Source: Pseudomonadota bacterium (GTDB lineage: Bacteria > Bdellovibrionota > UBA1018). From it: 64,000 bases of DNA. The stretch covers positions 248,001 to 312,000 of the forward strand of contig JAIXQO010000001.1 of NCBI GenBank assembly GCA_027485695.1, given 5' to 3'. A program made the position numbers and the translations under genes. The notes beneath the pieces are model-generated. The model saw nothing but the letters and a program-made list of their open reading frames with translations, was not told where the DNA came from and made no database searches. This document shows positions 18,350-31,385 of the stretch, piece after piece (position 1 is the first letter of the stretch; every line of letters begins with the position of its first letter).

Positions 18350-19921
18350 TTAGGCGGTTGCCGTCGCCGGTGCCGGAAGAGTCTTGAGTTTCCGGTTGAT
18401 GAAGACCTGCTGGACGATACTCGCAATCGCATTGACGAGCATGTACAGCGTAAGACCGGCAGGCAGATTGATCATGAGCACACCGAAGAATACCGGCATC
18501 CATTGCATCATCTTGGCTTGAACAGGATCCGAAATCGTATTCGGCGTCATTTTCTGCTGAAGGAACATCACGCCCGTCAGAATAACCGGCGTTACGTAGA
18601 AAGGATCCTTGAGCGAAAGGTCTTTGATCCAGAAAAAGAAGGGTGATTGATAGAGCTCGATCGACGAATAAAGCACGCGATAAAGAGCAAAGAACACCGG
18701 CATTTGGATCAGCATCGGGAAACAACCCGAGATCGGATTATAGCCGTTCGTCCGCATATAGGTCATGAGCTCACGGTTGAGCGCTTCTTTGTCGTCTTTG
18801 TACTTGGTGCGGATTTTCTCGATCTCTGGCTGAAGCGCCGCCATTTTCTTCATGCTGATCATACTCTTGTAGGTCAGCGGGAAGGTAACGAGTTTGATCG
18901 CGAGAGTGAGGATGATGATCGCAAGGCCCCAGTTACCCAGGTAGACGTGCAACCATTTCATAAATTTGAGGATTGGCATCGCAACGACACCGAAAAACCC
19001 AAGATCAATCGTGTGCGTGAGCGTTGGATCTACCTGATTCAGGAGAACTGTTTCTTTCGGACCGAAATAGATTTTGAATTCCTCAGTGAACGCGGAGCCT
19101 TGGACGGGGAGACTGAGGCCCACGCGCGCGGCATCAACGCCGGCGTTTTGAAGTAATCCGCGACCTTTTGGAGCCGATGGAACCGCGCTGACCAAGAAGT
19201 AACGGCTCTGGACGCCCACCCAGCCAATCGGGCCCGGAACGTCTTCAACGCTGGAAATATCCTTCACATGCTTACGTTCGATCGAACCGTTGTTGTACAC
19301 GAGCATCTGGCGGTCTTGCTCTTCATGATCGTCTTTGGTTTTATTCTGATTGAGGGTTAAAAACGCATTTTTCGGCGCCGTTTTCTTGAATTGCGCGTCA
19401 ACCTTCATTGTCACATAGGGACGATCAGCCGCGAAAGAGAACATTTTCACGAGGGAAATCTGTTCGTCATCGTACGACCAACGGTAACCGTCGGCGGTTT
19501 TCTCGACTTTGCCTTTGACCTTGGACAGGTAAGCGAGGTCTTGAGAATCGAATGCGAAATTCACCTGATTTTCACTGAGCGGAGCGACCGATTCGAGATC
19601 GATCGGCGTTTTGTCGCTGAGGCTCTTCTGATAGGCCGTTAACTGCCACGCTGTAAAGATTTCGCCGCGATCGTTGATCTTGCCCTTACTGATCTGAGTA
19701 GCAAATTCGAAAGTTTCAGTCGGTCCGGTCAATGCGGGAGACGATGGAGTCGTCGTGCCGGCAGGAGAGACCGTATTCGGAGCCGGCATTTCATTCGGCG
19801 CCGCAGTGGTTTGCGCGACTAGTTGCGGCCGCGGCGTACGTGGTTCGATATAGAACTTCTGCCAGCCGACAAAAATCAAGAAGCTCAAGCCAATAGCGAG
19901 CAGTGTTTTACGATCCATCAT
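18350..19921 (-). CDS. yidC: membrane protein insertase YidC
   Basis: 523 aa. The N-terminal membrane anchor (about residues 5-22) is followed by a threonine/proline-rich linker, the large periplasmic domain seen in Gram-negative YidC (about 60-320) and the conserved five-helix insertase core beginning near LHVYLGNWGLAIIILTLAIK, with the cytoplasmic coiled hairpin MKKMAALQPEIEKIR and the QMPVFFALYRVL segment. It inserts and folds inner-membrane proteins, including ATP synthase c. The periplasmic domain confirms a Gram-negative host. Start is one of two tandem ATGs. Confidence 0.96.
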   Translation of the reverse strand: MMDRKTLLAIGLSFLIFVGWQKFYIEPRTPRPQLVAQTTAAPNEMPAPNTVSPAGTTTPSSPALTGPTETFEFATQISKGKINDRGEIFTAWQLTAYQKSLSDKTPIDLESVAPLSENQVNFAFDSQDLAYLSKVKGKVEKTADGYRWSYDDEQISLVKMFSFAADRPYVTMKVDAQFKKTAPKNAFLTLNQNKTKDDHEEQDRQMLVYNNGSIERKHVKDISSVEDVPGPIGWVGVQSRYFLVSAVPSAPKGRGLLQNAGVDAARVGLSLPVQGSAFTEEFKIYFGPKETVLLNQVDPTLTHTIDLGFFGVVAMPILKFMKWLHVYLGNWGLAIIILTLAIKLVTFPLTYKSMISMKKMAALQPEIEKIRTKYKDDKEALNRELMTYMRTNGYNPISGCFPMLIQMPVFFALYRVLYSSIELYQSPFFFWIKDLSLKDPFYVTPVILTGVMFLQQKMTPNTISDPVQAKMMQWMPVFFGVLMINLPAGLTLYMLVNAIASIVQQVFINRKLKTLPAPATATA

Positions 19922-19943
19922 GACAGCAAATCTCCTTAACTAA

Positions 19944-20174
19944 CTAGATTTCAGGACGCGTCCAAGGATGACAGTTGAGAACCCTTTTCATACCCAAGGC
20001 TCCCCCCTTCAGCCATCCTTCTTTTAGGACCGCGTCTAAAAAGTACTGACTACATGAAATACGATGACGGCATCCCGATCCCGGACCCATGACCATCACG
20101 AGTGCGGGAGAAATGAACCACTGGTAAAAACGGATGAGCGTTTTAGCTACGAAAGCGCCGAGTCGCGAACTCAC
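19944..20174 (-). CDS. yidD: membrane protein insertion efficiency factor YidD
   Basis: 76 aa, the standard length. The family pattern is clear: LIRFYQWFISPAL, then GSGCRHRISCSQYFLDAV with its cysteines, GLKGGALGMKRVLNCHPW-type ending (here WLKGGALGMKRVLNCHPW). It starts at a GTG inside the 3' end of rnpA (32-base overlap), as is common for rnpA-yidD-yidC strings. It helps YidC-dependent insertion at the inner membrane. Confidence 0.95.
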   Translation of the reverse strand: MSSRLGAFVAKTLIRFYQWFISPALVMVMGPGSGCRHRISCSQYFLDAVLKEGWLKGGALGMKRVLNCHPWTRPEI

Positions 20175-20511
20175 TCGTTTGCAACGCCTCTCTTAGCTGT
20201 ACAGCTAATCGAAATGGAATTTGATCTTTGACAGTGACGATGACGTTAAAATCAAACGATCCGAGAGAATCCTTCCGAATACGGAAAGCCTCACGGATCG
20301 TTCGTTTAAGTAGATTTCTTTCGACCGAATTCACTTTGCCGCGAACGGTGATGCCGAGGCGTGAATGGTCTTTCTGATTCGGAATTCTCAAGACGAGCGC
20401 AGGCCCGAGCCGGGCTTTTTCAGCACGTCCTAAAAATGCCCGATACTCCCGAGATTGGTGAAGTCGATTACGGGGTGGGAAAGAAAAAGATGAATTACTT
20501 GCTAGAGACAC
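20143..20511 (-). CDS. rnpA: ribonuclease P protein component
   Basis: About 122 aa if it starts at the GTG at 20511; a GTG at 20541 would give 132 aa. Every possible start lies inside rpmH, because no start codon exists in frame after the rpmH stop. The signature [13 protein letters not shown] and the preceding [13 protein letters not shown] are present. RnpA assists the RNase P RNA in 5' processing of tRNA precursors. The gene overlaps rpmH at its start and yidD at its end. The N-terminal residues before PPRNRL are not conserved in the family. Confidence 0.9.
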   Translation of the reverse strand: MSLASNSSFSFPPRNRLHQSREYRAFLGRAEKARLGPALVLRIPNQKDHSRLGITVRGKVNSVERNLLKRTIREAFRIRKDSLGSFDFNVIVTVKDQIPFRLAVQLREALQTSEFATRRFRS

Positions 20512-20644
20512 TGCTTGCAAGGCGCTTACGGCCGCGAGCACGACGGCGAGCGAGCAGCTTGCGACCGTTCTTAGTGGCCATGCGAGCGCGGAAGCCGTGG
20601 GTACGAATGCGTTTCAATTTGCTAGGCTGGAAAGTTCTTTTCAT
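20495..20644 (-). CDS. rpmH: 50S ribosomal protein L34
   Basis: 49 aa, starting [20 protein letters not shown] and ending in the basic [12 protein letters not shown] run, the whole L34 pattern. The true start is the ATG at 20644 after AGAGGA; an in-frame upstream extension does not match L34. It opens the minus-strand rpmH-rnpA-yidD-yidC-mnmE string and is divergent from dnaA, the classical origin-region layout. Confidence 0.97.
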   Translation of the reverse strand: MKRTFQPSKLKRIRTHGFRARMATKNGRKLLARRRARGRKRLASSVSSK

Positions 20645-20770
20645 AAAATCCTCTGAACGATAATGAACTACACGGTCGCAGGACTTAATGTCAAGGGTCG
20701 TTGTCAACGGGGCTGACTTTAGTGTACACCCGGAACCCTCGACCCCATCAAAGGTTTAAGACTCATCTCT
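20645..20770. promoter_or_regulatory. divergent rpmH/dnaA promoter region
   Basis: 126 bases between the divergent rpmH and dnaA starts must hold both promoters. On the minus strand two TTGACA hexamers (complement of 20689-20694 and 20702-20707), 13 bases apart, are good -35 candidates for rpmH; matching -10 boxes are weak (TAGTTC, CATTAT). No perfect DnaA box was seen here, and no clear promoter for dnaA could be picked out. Confidence 0.45.
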
Positions 20771-22231
20771 ATGAATTCTTTTCGTCCTTCGTCCCAGGAA
20801 AATTGGCAAGAAATCTGGAAATCCGTGTTTTCGGCGCTCCAGCAAGACGCTTCGATCAACCCTCAGCAACTGATGTTGTGGATCGAGCCCCTTCGCGTGA
20901 TCAAAGTGACCGAAAAAGAGTTGAATCTCGAGGTGTTAATCGGGGCACAGAATGATTTCGCTGCCCAATGGGTCCGCGATCATTTCCTCTCTCAGCTCGA
21001 AACCGCGTTTGCGGAAACGACGGGGAGAGAGTGTTTACTGAAGATTGAGGTCGCTCCACACGATGGACTCGCCCTTTTTGGTTCTGCCCCCTTAACCCAA
21101 ACCACAACCTCGCACGCCCCTCTTCCCCCAAGTCCGAGTCAAAACACCGAGTCTCGCGGCGTTGAAAATGGTCCACTCTGGGGAATGTCCTCGAAACCGG
21201 TCGGCGGTGGGGTTTCCAGCACTTTTGACCCAAAATATACGTTTGAAACCTTTGTCGTCGGCGCGAGCAATCAATTCGCTCATGCCTCGGCCTACGCAGT
21301 CGCCGAGAATCCAGCTCGCCATTACAACCCGCTTTTCCTGTACAGCTCTCCCGGCTTAGGCAAGACCCACTTGCTCCATGCAATTGCGAACCATGTTCTG
21401 CAAAAAAGCCCGAATGCTCGCGTTCTCTACATTTCAGCCGAACGCTTCGTAAATGAACTGATCGAATCCATTCAGCACAACAAGATGTCGCAGTTCCGTA
21501 GCCGCTATCGCGATAGCTACGACGTGATTCTTTTCGACGATATTCAATTCATCGCCGGCAAAGAGAAGACGGAAGAAGAGTTCTTCCACACTTTTAATGC
21601 GCTTCATTCTTCAAAACGCCAGATCGTGGTCACCAGCGATCGTCCACCTAAGGAAATCGAGGGCCTCGAGGAACGTCTTCGCACGCGTTTCGAATGGGGT
21701 CTCATCGCAGACATTACTCCCCCTGAGATCGAAACACGGATTGCGATCCTTAAAGCCAAAGCCGAAAGGGATGATATCTATCTCCCGGACGACGTCGCTA
21801 CGTTCATCGCGACCTACGTGAAATCAAACGTTCGAGAACTCGAAGGTGTTCTGATTAAGCTTCAGGCACACGCCTCCTTGACCGGCTCGGAACTTTCACT
21901 CGACCTGGCCCGCCAGCAGCTTCGATTCGTGGTGCCTGAGCAAAGCTCGAGTTACACCATTGAGTCGATTCAGTCGGTCGTCTCGAAACACTTCCGCCTC
22001 AAACCCAGCGATTTTAAATCGAACTCCAAACTTCGATCGATCGCTCGCCCCCGTCAAATCGCCATGTTCCTGATCCGTAAGTACACGAGTCTCGGATTCA
22101 AAGAGATCGGCCAGTACTTTGGTGGTCGAGACCACACGACGATCATGCATGCCTGTCGCGAGATCGAAAAAAAGATCGAACAAGATCCTGAGATGCGGGA
22201 CACCGTCGAGACGATCCAGAATCTTCTCTAA
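20771..22231 (+). CDS. dnaA: chromosomal replication initiator DnaA
   Basis: 486 aa. Domain I (about 10-90) is followed by a Pro/Ser/Thr-rich linker (about 105-150), the AAA+ domain with P-loop SSPGLGKTH (192-200), Walker B LFDDIQFIAGKEKTEEEFFH, and domain IV ending in the DNA-reading signature DHTTIMHACREIEKKI. DnaA binds the boxes in the downstream intergenic region and melts oriC. Gene order rpmH <- -> dnaA-dnaN-recF-gyrB is the ancestral bacterial arrangement. Confidence 0.97.
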   Translation: MNSFRPSSQENWQEIWKSVFSALQQDASINPQQLMLWIEPLRVIKVTEKELNLEVLIGAQNDFAAQWVRDHFLSQLETAFAETTGRECLLKIEVAPHDGLALFGSAPLTQTTTSHAPLPPSPSQNTESRGVENGPLWGMSSKPVGGGVSSTFDPKYTFETFVVGASNQFAHASAYAVAENPARHYNPLFLYSSPGLGKTHLLHAIANHVLQKSPNARVLYISAERFVNELIESIQHNKMSQFRSRYRDSYDVILFDDIQFIAGKEKTEEEFFHTFNALHSSKRQIVVTSDRPPKEIEGLEERLRTRFEWGLIADITPPEIETRIAILKAKAERDDIYLPDDVATFIATYVKSNVRELEGVLIKLQAHASLTGSELSLDLARQQLRFVVPEQSSSYTIESIQSVVSKHFRLKPSDFKSNSKLRSIARPRQIAMFLIRKYTSLGFKEIGQYFGGRDHTTIMHACREIEKKIEQDPEMRDTVETIQNLL

Positions 22232-22494
22232 CGATCCTTCTTCAGCTTATTCCAATCCTTCACATCAATATTATTTGGCTACCTGGTTGGGAACACTCCA
22301 TCAGGTAGTCTCCTCATGTTCTGAGATCGGGCTCGGCCTGCAGGGCCGATTCAAACCACGATCCCCATTCAACAAAACGAACCCACCCAACACCCGAACG
22401 ATCGGCTGACCAAAGCCTTTCACTCCGGATGCCGTTCATTTCACCTCAACGACATATTAATTCAGTCGACTAAGCGTTTTCTTGGGGATAACTC

Positions 22495-22503
22495 TGTGGA
22501 TAA
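22495..22503 (-). other. DnaA box (perfect)
   Basis: TGTGGATAA, i.e. TTATCCACA on the minus strand. First of a tandem pair separated by two bases, a spacing that favours cooperative DnaA binding. Confidence 0.85.
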
Positions 22504-22505
22504 AG

Positions 22506-22514
22506 TGTGGATAA
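22506..22514 (-). other. DnaA box (perfect)
   Basis: Second TGTGGATAA of the tandem pair, same orientation as the first, 11 bases start to start. Confidence 0.85.
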
Positions 22515-22567
22515 TAGGGTTTAGATACTCAGCAGTCCCCAGGAAATTTCACCGTCCATCCACCGAC

Positions 22568-22576
22568 TTATCCACA
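22568..22576 (+). other. DnaA box (perfect)
   Basis: TTATCCACA on the plus strand, directly abutting the AT-rich stretch, facing away from the tandem pair. Confidence 0.85.
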
Positions 22577-22614
22577 AATTTAATTCTTATAAAGTATTAT
22601 AATAATTCGATAAT
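22577..22614. other. AT-rich candidate DNA-unwinding element
   Basis: 34 of 38 bases are A or T, the most AT-rich run in the dnaA-dnaN gap. It lies directly next to a perfect DnaA box and between the two groups of boxes, as expected of the element that melts first. Confidence 0.6.
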
Positions 22615-22661
22615 TAGGTGTTATCCGCAATTTTTCGATTGGCTAATCATGTGCGATTTAT

Positions 22662-22670
22662 TTATCCACA
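22662..22670 (+). other. DnaA box (perfect)
   Basis: TTATCCACA on the plus strand on the dnaN side of the AT-rich stretch, 33 bases after the near-match TTATCCGCA at 22621. Confidence 0.85.
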
Positions 22671-23011
22671 TTGCCCTGAATTTGAATTTGTGGATAGTTT
22701 TCACTCTTTACCCTGATTGCCTCCTGTCTTCGGGGCTTAATTCTGACTTTTTTAGTTAGATAAAAGAAAGAATCCACAAAACTCTGGGGATATACCGTGG
22801 AGAAGTGGCGCTTACGGGTCTCTGAAGGATCCATCCCCAAATTCGATCCACTTGTCCCCAGGGTTTTTCCACGGGTTTATCCTTCGGGTTTGTTAAACGG
22901 TTTTAGCTAGTTACGTTAGAAATCCACATTTCCACCGCTTCTACGATGAGGACTAGAATTTTATTTCATTTAAACTCTTTTTAAGGCACGAATGCCTATC
23001 GAGAGGTTTTT

Positions 23012-24118
23012 ATGAAATTCTCTGTTCACCGTAATCCACTCTTGGAAGCCTTGAACAAAATCCAGTCGGTCGTTGAACGTAAGAACACCGTACCGATACT
23101 TTCTCACGTTCTCTTTTCGGTAGAGGGCCAAGAGCTTTCGCTTTCAGCAACCGACCTTGAAGTCGGAATGAAAATGAAACTTCCTGTGAAGGTTCTCCAG
23201 GAAGGTAAGATCACCCTTTCTGCAAAAGCCTTTTTGGATATCGTGAAGGAACTCCCGCAAACGGAGATCGAGCTCACTCGCAAAGACAACGATTGGGTGG
23301 AGATCATCGCAGGCAAGTCACGCTTCAAAGTCGTGAGTCTTTCTGCACTGGACTATCCAGCACTCCCTCAATTTGAAGATAAAAAATATCTCGCCTCTCG
23401 TGTGGATGCTTTCCGAGAGATGATTGATCGCACATCGTTCTCGGTATCCACCGATGCCACTCGTTACTTGATGAACGGTGTGTATCTGGAAAACCTGGAA
23501 AAGAACGTGATGCGCATGACCGCTACTGACGGTCACCGTTTGGCGTTCATGGATAGCGAACTCATCTCCGAAGCTCCTGAGATGAAACGTGGAATCATCA
23601 TCCCTCGTAAAGGTCTCACCGAACTTCGTAAATTACTCGACGCCGCTGATAGCACGATCGGGATCGCATTCGAGCGTGGATACATTTTCGCCCACTTCGA
23701 TGACAGCTACTTGTTTATTCGCCTAATCGAAGGTGAATATCCGGATTACCGTCAGGTGATCCCTCGTTCGACCGATAAAGTACTCAAGGTCGAACGCGAA
23801 TCATTCACATCGGCTCTAAAGCGAGTATCCTTGCTTGCGCACGAGAAAAGCAAAGGCGTAAAGTTTTCAATCCAACCAGGACTACTCACCATCTACTCGA
23901 GCAACCCAGATCTCGGCGAAGCCAAAGAGGAACTGGATATTGAGTATGCAGGTGAACCACTCAGCGTGGGATTCAATGCTAAGTACCTTTTGGACTGCTT
24001 AGCCGTTACACCAACGCCTCACCTCGAATTCCATCTCAAAGATCACCTGAGTCCCGGCATCCTTCGTGGAGAAGGCCAGCCGAATCATACTTACGTGATC
24101 ATGCCGATGAGAATTTAG
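23012..24118 (+). CDS. dnaN: DNA polymerase III sliding clamp (beta subunit)
   Basis: 368 aa, the usual clamp length, made of three repeated clamp domains. It opens MKFSVHRNPLLEALNKIQSV-like and ends with the conserved HTYVIMPMRI (PMR[LI]). Also seen: RYLMNGVYLE and DGHRLAF. It forms the ring that tethers polymerase III. A GAGAGG ribosome-binding site precedes the ATG. recF follows after 12 bases. Confidence 0.97.
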   Translation: MKFSVHRNPLLEALNKIQSVVERKNTVPILSHVLFSVEGQELSLSATDLEVGMKMKLPVKVLQEGKITLSAKAFLDIVKELPQTEIELTRKDNDWVEIIAGKSRFKVVSLSALDYPALPQFEDKKYLASRVDAFREMIDRTSFSVSTDATRYLMNGVYLENLEKNVMRMTATDGHRLAFMDSELISEAPEMKRGIIIPRKGLTELRKLLDAADSTIGIAFERGYIFAHFDDSYLFIRLIEGEYPDYRQVIPRSTDKVLKVERESFTSALKRVSLLAHEKSKGVKFSIQPGLLTIYSSNPDLGEAKEELDIEYAGEPLSVGFNAKYLLDCLAVTPTPHLEFHLKDHLSPGILRGEGQPNHTYVIMPMRI

Positions 24119-24130
24119 TTTCGGTCACTT

Positions 24131-25330
24131 GTGCTCGTTCAGTCGGCTCAGGTTACCGGCTTTCGAAATATCCGATCCGCTCATCTGGAGTTTGATCCTT
24201 CGTTGAATTTTTTCTTTGGTTTAAATGGCCAGGGTAAAACTTCTCTGCTCGAAGCGATTTCATACTTAGGCGAGTTATCCTCATTTCGAACCTCAAGAGC
24301 CGAAGACCTGATCGCGGACGGCGAAACACGGTCGCGTATTCAGTGTGAGCTTACTCAAGACGGCCTCAAGAGTTCGATCTCGGTTGATCTGACTACCCAA
24401 GACGGCAAGGTTCGCAAAGAAGCCGTCCTCAACGGGAAAAAAATCCACTCGACCAGCCACTTCCTGAAGAGCCGATTCGGTCCCATCGCGGCCGGATTTC
24501 ACGCGATTGCGTTCAATCCTTCCGACCATGAGCTCATTCAAGGGGATCCTGCGAACCGAAGAAGTTACCTGGATCGCATAATTGCGTCTGAGAACCCTGA
24601 ATACATAGCAGTGGTTTCGCGGTACAAGAAATCGCTCGAGAACCGGAATCGTCTTCTCAAAGACGAAGTTTTTTCACCCCGCGCGCTCGAAGCTTTTACC
24701 GAAGTACTCGTCGAAAGTGGCGCAGAAGTAGCCCTTTATCGCTTACATTGGCTTTCAAAGGCAGTTCGCGTGCTTCCTCAATACGGCGAAAAAATAGCGG
24801 GATCGGCTGGGTTTTTCGAAGCGCGGTACGAAACGAATTGGGCAGTCGATGTTACTGAAATAACTAAAGAATTTGGGGAAATGGGATACGACCTTTTCTC
24901 TGGACAAGGTTATATCGAGCGACTACAGTTTTTAAAAAATCGGTTGAACGATGGTCTCAAACAAAAAGCCCACGTCGAACGACAAGCTGGAATGACTTTG
25001 ATCGGTCCTCATCGGGACGATTGGTCCCTTCTCTTCAGGGGGACCCGATTGAAATCACATGGATCCCAAGGCGAGATGCGCTCCGCGCTTCTAGCGTTGA
25101 AACTGACGGAAATTGAACTTTTTCAATCCGCCTCCCATCAGGAGCCAGTCCTGTTGCTCGATGATTTTTCGTCTGAGTTAGATCGAAATCGTAGAGAGTC
25201 TCTCCTTCAGTTTTTGAAGGAGACCCCTCTCCAGGTTTTCGTGACCGCGACAGAGATGCCCGAAGCAATGGTTCGGGGTCGAGTGTTTCGAGTGCACGAA
25301 GGCCGCTTTGAAATGGAATCGGGTGGTTGA
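24131..25330 (+). CDS. recF: DNA replication and repair protein RecF
   Basis: 399 aa SMC/ABC-type ATPase starting at a GTG. Walker A FGLNGQGKTS (29-38), the ABC signature SHGSQGEMRSALLALKL and Walker B VLLLDDFSSELD are all present, with the RecF-specific IGPHRDDW. It loads RecA at gaps with RecO and RecR. It belongs to the dnaA-dnaN-recF-gyrB string. Confidence 0.95.
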   Translation: MLVQSAQVTGFRNIRSAHLEFDPSLNFFFGLNGQGKTSLLEAISYLGELSSFRTSRAEDLIADGETRSRIQCELTQDGLKSSISVDLTTQDGKVRKEAVLNGKKIHSTSHFLKSRFGPIAAGFHAIAFNPSDHELIQGDPANRRSYLDRIIASENPEYIAVVSRYKKSLENRNRLLKDEVFSPRALEAFTEVLVESGAEVALYRLHWLSKAVRVLPQYGEKIAGSAGFFEARYETNWAVDVTEITKEFGEMGYDLFSGQGYIERLQFLKNRLNDGLKQKAHVERQAGMTLIGPHRDDWSLLFRGTRLKSHGSQGEMRSALLALKLTEIELFQSASHQEPVLLLDDFSSELDRNRRESLLQFLKETPLQVFVTATEMPEAMVRGRVFRVHEGRFEMESGG

Positions 25331-25333
25331 TGA

Positions 25334-28818
<3,485 letters not shown>

Positions 28819-28823
28819 TTTAG

Positions 28824-31385
28824 ATGAGTGATTCGACTCCGATGGATCCAGTCAGGGACAACGTCCAGGTCGTCAATATCGAAGACGAAATGCGGGGTGC
28901 TTACCTCGATTACGCCATGAGCGTGATCGTGGGCCGTGCACTCCCCGACGTCCGTGATGGACTGAAACCCGTTCACCGTCGTGTTCTCTACGCGATGTAT
29001 GAGATGGGCGTTACTTACAACAAGGCGTTCAAGAAATCCGCTCGTGTGGTCGGTGACGTGATCGGTAAATACCATCCGCACGGAGATACCGCGGTTTACG
29101 ACGCCGTCGTTCGTCTCGCTCAAGACTTCTCACTCCGTTATCCACTCGTCGAAGGCCAAGGTAACTTCGGCTCCGTGGACGGAGACCGTGCGGCAGCTAT
29201 GCGTTACACCGAAGTGCGCATGGAAAAAATCACGAACGAAGTCTTGGCCGATCTCGAAAAAGAAACGGTCGATTTCGGTCCCAACTACGACGACTCTCTC
29301 TCTGAGCCGCTCGTTCTTCCAACTAAGATTCCAAATATTCTGATCAACGGTTCGTCAGGTATCGCCGTTGGTATGGCGACGAACATTCCTCCGCACAACT
29401 TGACCGAAGTGTTGGATGCGACGATCGCCTTGATCGACAATCCGTCACTCGTCGTGGACGATCTGCTTCAGTTCGTCAAAGGTCCGGATTTTCCGACCGC
29501 TGCCATTATGTTTGGTGGTAATTCGATTCGCGAAATCTACCGCACCGGCCGCGGTTCGGTCACGCTTCGCGCGAAGACCGAAATTGAAACCACGAAAAAC
29601 GACCGCGAACGAATCATCGTCACCGAAATCCCGTATCAGGTGAATAAAGCCAAACTCATCGAAAAAATCGCTGAGCTCGTGCGTGATAAACGTATTGAAG
29701 GCATCTCCGATCTTCGCGACGAATCCGACCGCAAAGGGATGCGGATCGTGATCGAGATCAAGAAAAACGAAAATTCGAACGTCATTCTGAATCAACTCTT
29801 CAAACTCACACAGCTTCAAGAGTCATTCGGGGTGAACCTGCTTGCGATTTATCAAGGTCAGCCAAAAACCTTCAATCTCAAGGACATGCTCTGGGCGTTC
29901 ATCGAACACCGCAAAGACGTCGTCATTCGCCGTACGATTTTCGATCTGAAAAAAGCCGAAGCACGCGCGCACATCTTGGAAGGTTTGAAACGCGCCGTCG
30001 AGAATATCGACGAAGTGATCGAGCTGATCAAAAAAGCGCAAAACCCTGAAGCAGCCAAGTCGGCCTTGATCGGTCGTTTCGCATTCTCGGAAATCCAAGC
30101 TCAAGCAATCCTCGATATGCGACTCCAGCGCCTGACCGGCCTCGAGCGCGAAAAAATCATCGAAGAGTACGCCGAGATCCTGAAACTCATTCAGCACCTG
30201 AAAGACATCTTGGGCAGCGAGACACTCGTATTCCAGATCATCAAAGAAGAGATCACCGAGATCCGGGCTCAGTACGGCGACGAGCGCCGCACGGCAATTG
30301 AGCTCGACACCGCTTCCGCTGATTTCGATATCGAAGACCTGATCGCCGACGAAGAAACGCTCGTCACGATCACTCACTCAGGTTACGTCAAGCGCACCGA
30401 CCCAAGCCAGTTCCGCTCGCAGCACCGGGGCGGCCGAGGCGTCAAGGGCATGCAAACGGCCGAAGAGGACTTTGTCACTTCGATCTACCACACGCGCACG
30501 CTTTCTTCTCTCTTCTGCTTCACGGATCGCGGTCGCTTGTATCAACTCAAGGTCTACCAAGTTCCCGAGGCCGCACGAATCGGCAAAGGTAAGGCGATCG
30601 TAAACCTCATCGCCCTCCAGCCGGGCGAGAAGATCAAAGCGATCCTCCCGATTAAGGAATTCACCGACAGCGAATTCATCACGATGATCACCCAAAAAGG
30701 CATCATCAAGAAAACGGCACTCTCAGAATTTAAGAACATTCTCAGCAAAGGGATCATCGCCATCAATATCGACGAGGGCGATGAACTGCTCGAAGCCCGA
30801 ATCACGGATGGAGCGAAGGACATTTTCCTTTGTACCCACGCCGGTATGTCGATTCGTTTCCAAGAAGAAGATGTTCGTGCCACGGGCCGTGCCACGCGTG
30901 GCGTGATCGGCATCAGCCTCGACGAAGGTGATCATGTCGTCGCCATGGAAACTCTCGACCGCTCCGAAGAAACAAATTTCGAGATCTTGGTCGTATCCCT
31001 CACCGGTTTCGGCAAACGCACACCGGTCAAGGAATACCGCATTCAGAGCCGCGGTGGTAAGGGTATCCTCACGATGAGGGTTAGCGAACGAAACGGTGGA
31101 GTCATGGGCGCACGACAAGTGCATCCAAAAGCCGACGTCATGCTCGTTTCCAACCGCGGTCAGATGATTCGCATCAACGTGGGTGGCATCTCCGAGCAAG
31201 GTCGAGTCACTCAAGGTGTTCGTCTGATGACCCTCACAGATGACGAGAAACTCGTTTCCTTCGAGCCGATCGCCGAAAGCGATAAAACCGAGACGGTAAA
31301 CGACGGCGGCGGTGAACCTACGAACGGAGCGGGATCCGAAGGCACCGAAGCCCCGGGTTCCGGCACACCTGAAACCTCAAATTAA
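28824..31385 (+). CDS. gyrA: DNA gyrase subunit A
   Basis: 853 aa. The catalytic tyrosine is Tyr128 in [10 protein letters not shown]. The quinolone-contact region reads [12 protein letters not shown], with Thr89 and Asp93. The breakage-reunion domain is followed by the coiled coil and six-bladed C-terminal domain with a GyrA-box variant QHRGGRG near residue 533, which favours gyrase over topoisomerase IV. The last 35 residues are a Gly/Pro/Thr/Glu-rich disordered tail. The 3' end may overlap the start of the following lipoprotein gene. Confidence 0.96.
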   Translation: MSDSTPMDPVRDNVQVVNIEDEMRGAYLDYAMSVIVGRALPDVRDGLKPVHRRVLYAMYEMGVTYNKAFKKSARVVGDVIGKYHPHGDTAVYDAVVRLAQDFSLRYPLVEGQGNFGSVDGDRAAAMRYTEVRMEKITNEVLADLEKETVDFGPNYDDSLSEPLVLPTKIPNILINGSSGIAVGMATNIPPHNLTEVLDATIALIDNPSLVVDDLLQFVKGPDFPTAAIMFGGNSIREIYRTGRGSVTLRAKTEIETTKNDRERIIVTEIPYQVNKAKLIEKIAELVRDKRIEGISDLRDESDRKGMRIVIEIKKNENSNVILNQLFKLTQLQESFGVNLLAIYQGQPKTFNLKDMLWAFIEHRKDVVIRRTIFDLKKAEARAHILEGLKRAVENIDEVIELIKKAQNPEAAKSALIGRFAFSEIQAQAILDMRLQRLTGLEREKIIEEYAEILKLIQHLKDILGSETLVFQIIKEEITEIRAQYGDERRTAIELDTASADFDIEDLIADEETLVTITHSGYVKRTDPSQFRSQHRGGRGVKGMQTAEEDFVTSIYHTRTLSSLFCFTDRGRLYQLKVYQVPEAARIGKGKAIVNLIALQPGEKIKAILPIKEFTDSEFITMITQKGIIKKTALSEFKNILSKGIIAINIDEGDELLEARITDGAKDIFLCTHAGMSIRFQEEDVRATGRATRGVIGISLDEGDHVVAMETLDRSEETNFEILVVSLTGFGKRTPVKEYRIQSRGGKGILTMRVSERNGGVMGARQVHPKADVMLVSNRGQMIRINVGGISEQGRVTQGVRLMTLTDDEKLVSFEPIAESDKTETVNDGGGEPTNGAGSEGTEAPGSGTPETSN

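Larger units (their letters stand above)
22232..23011. other. oriC: dnaA-dnaN intergenic region, probable oriC
   Basis: 780 bases without a gene. The first half (to about 22480) holds only weak stem-loops (CTACCTG/CAGGTAG near 22280-22310 and TCGGCC/GGCCGA at 22333-22349). From 22483 on it has four perfect TTATCCACA boxes, near matches at 22483-22491 (TTATCCCCA), 22621-22629 (TTATCCGCA), 22689-22697 (CTATCCACA) and 22770-22778 (GAATCCACA), and an AT-rich stretch between boxes. The local strand switch of gene orientation at dnaA agrees with bidirectional replication from here. The last 60 bases must include the dnaN leader, with GAGAGG before its ATG. Confidence 0.88.

Noticed and set aside
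22261-22349. Stem-loops after dnaA as an intrinsic terminator or small RNA
   Set aside because: Stems are short with large loops and no T tract follows.
28824-31385. gyrA as topoisomerase IV subunit A (parC)
   Set aside because: The C-terminal domain has a GyrA-box-like QHRGGRG, and the gene is next to gyrB in the origin operon.
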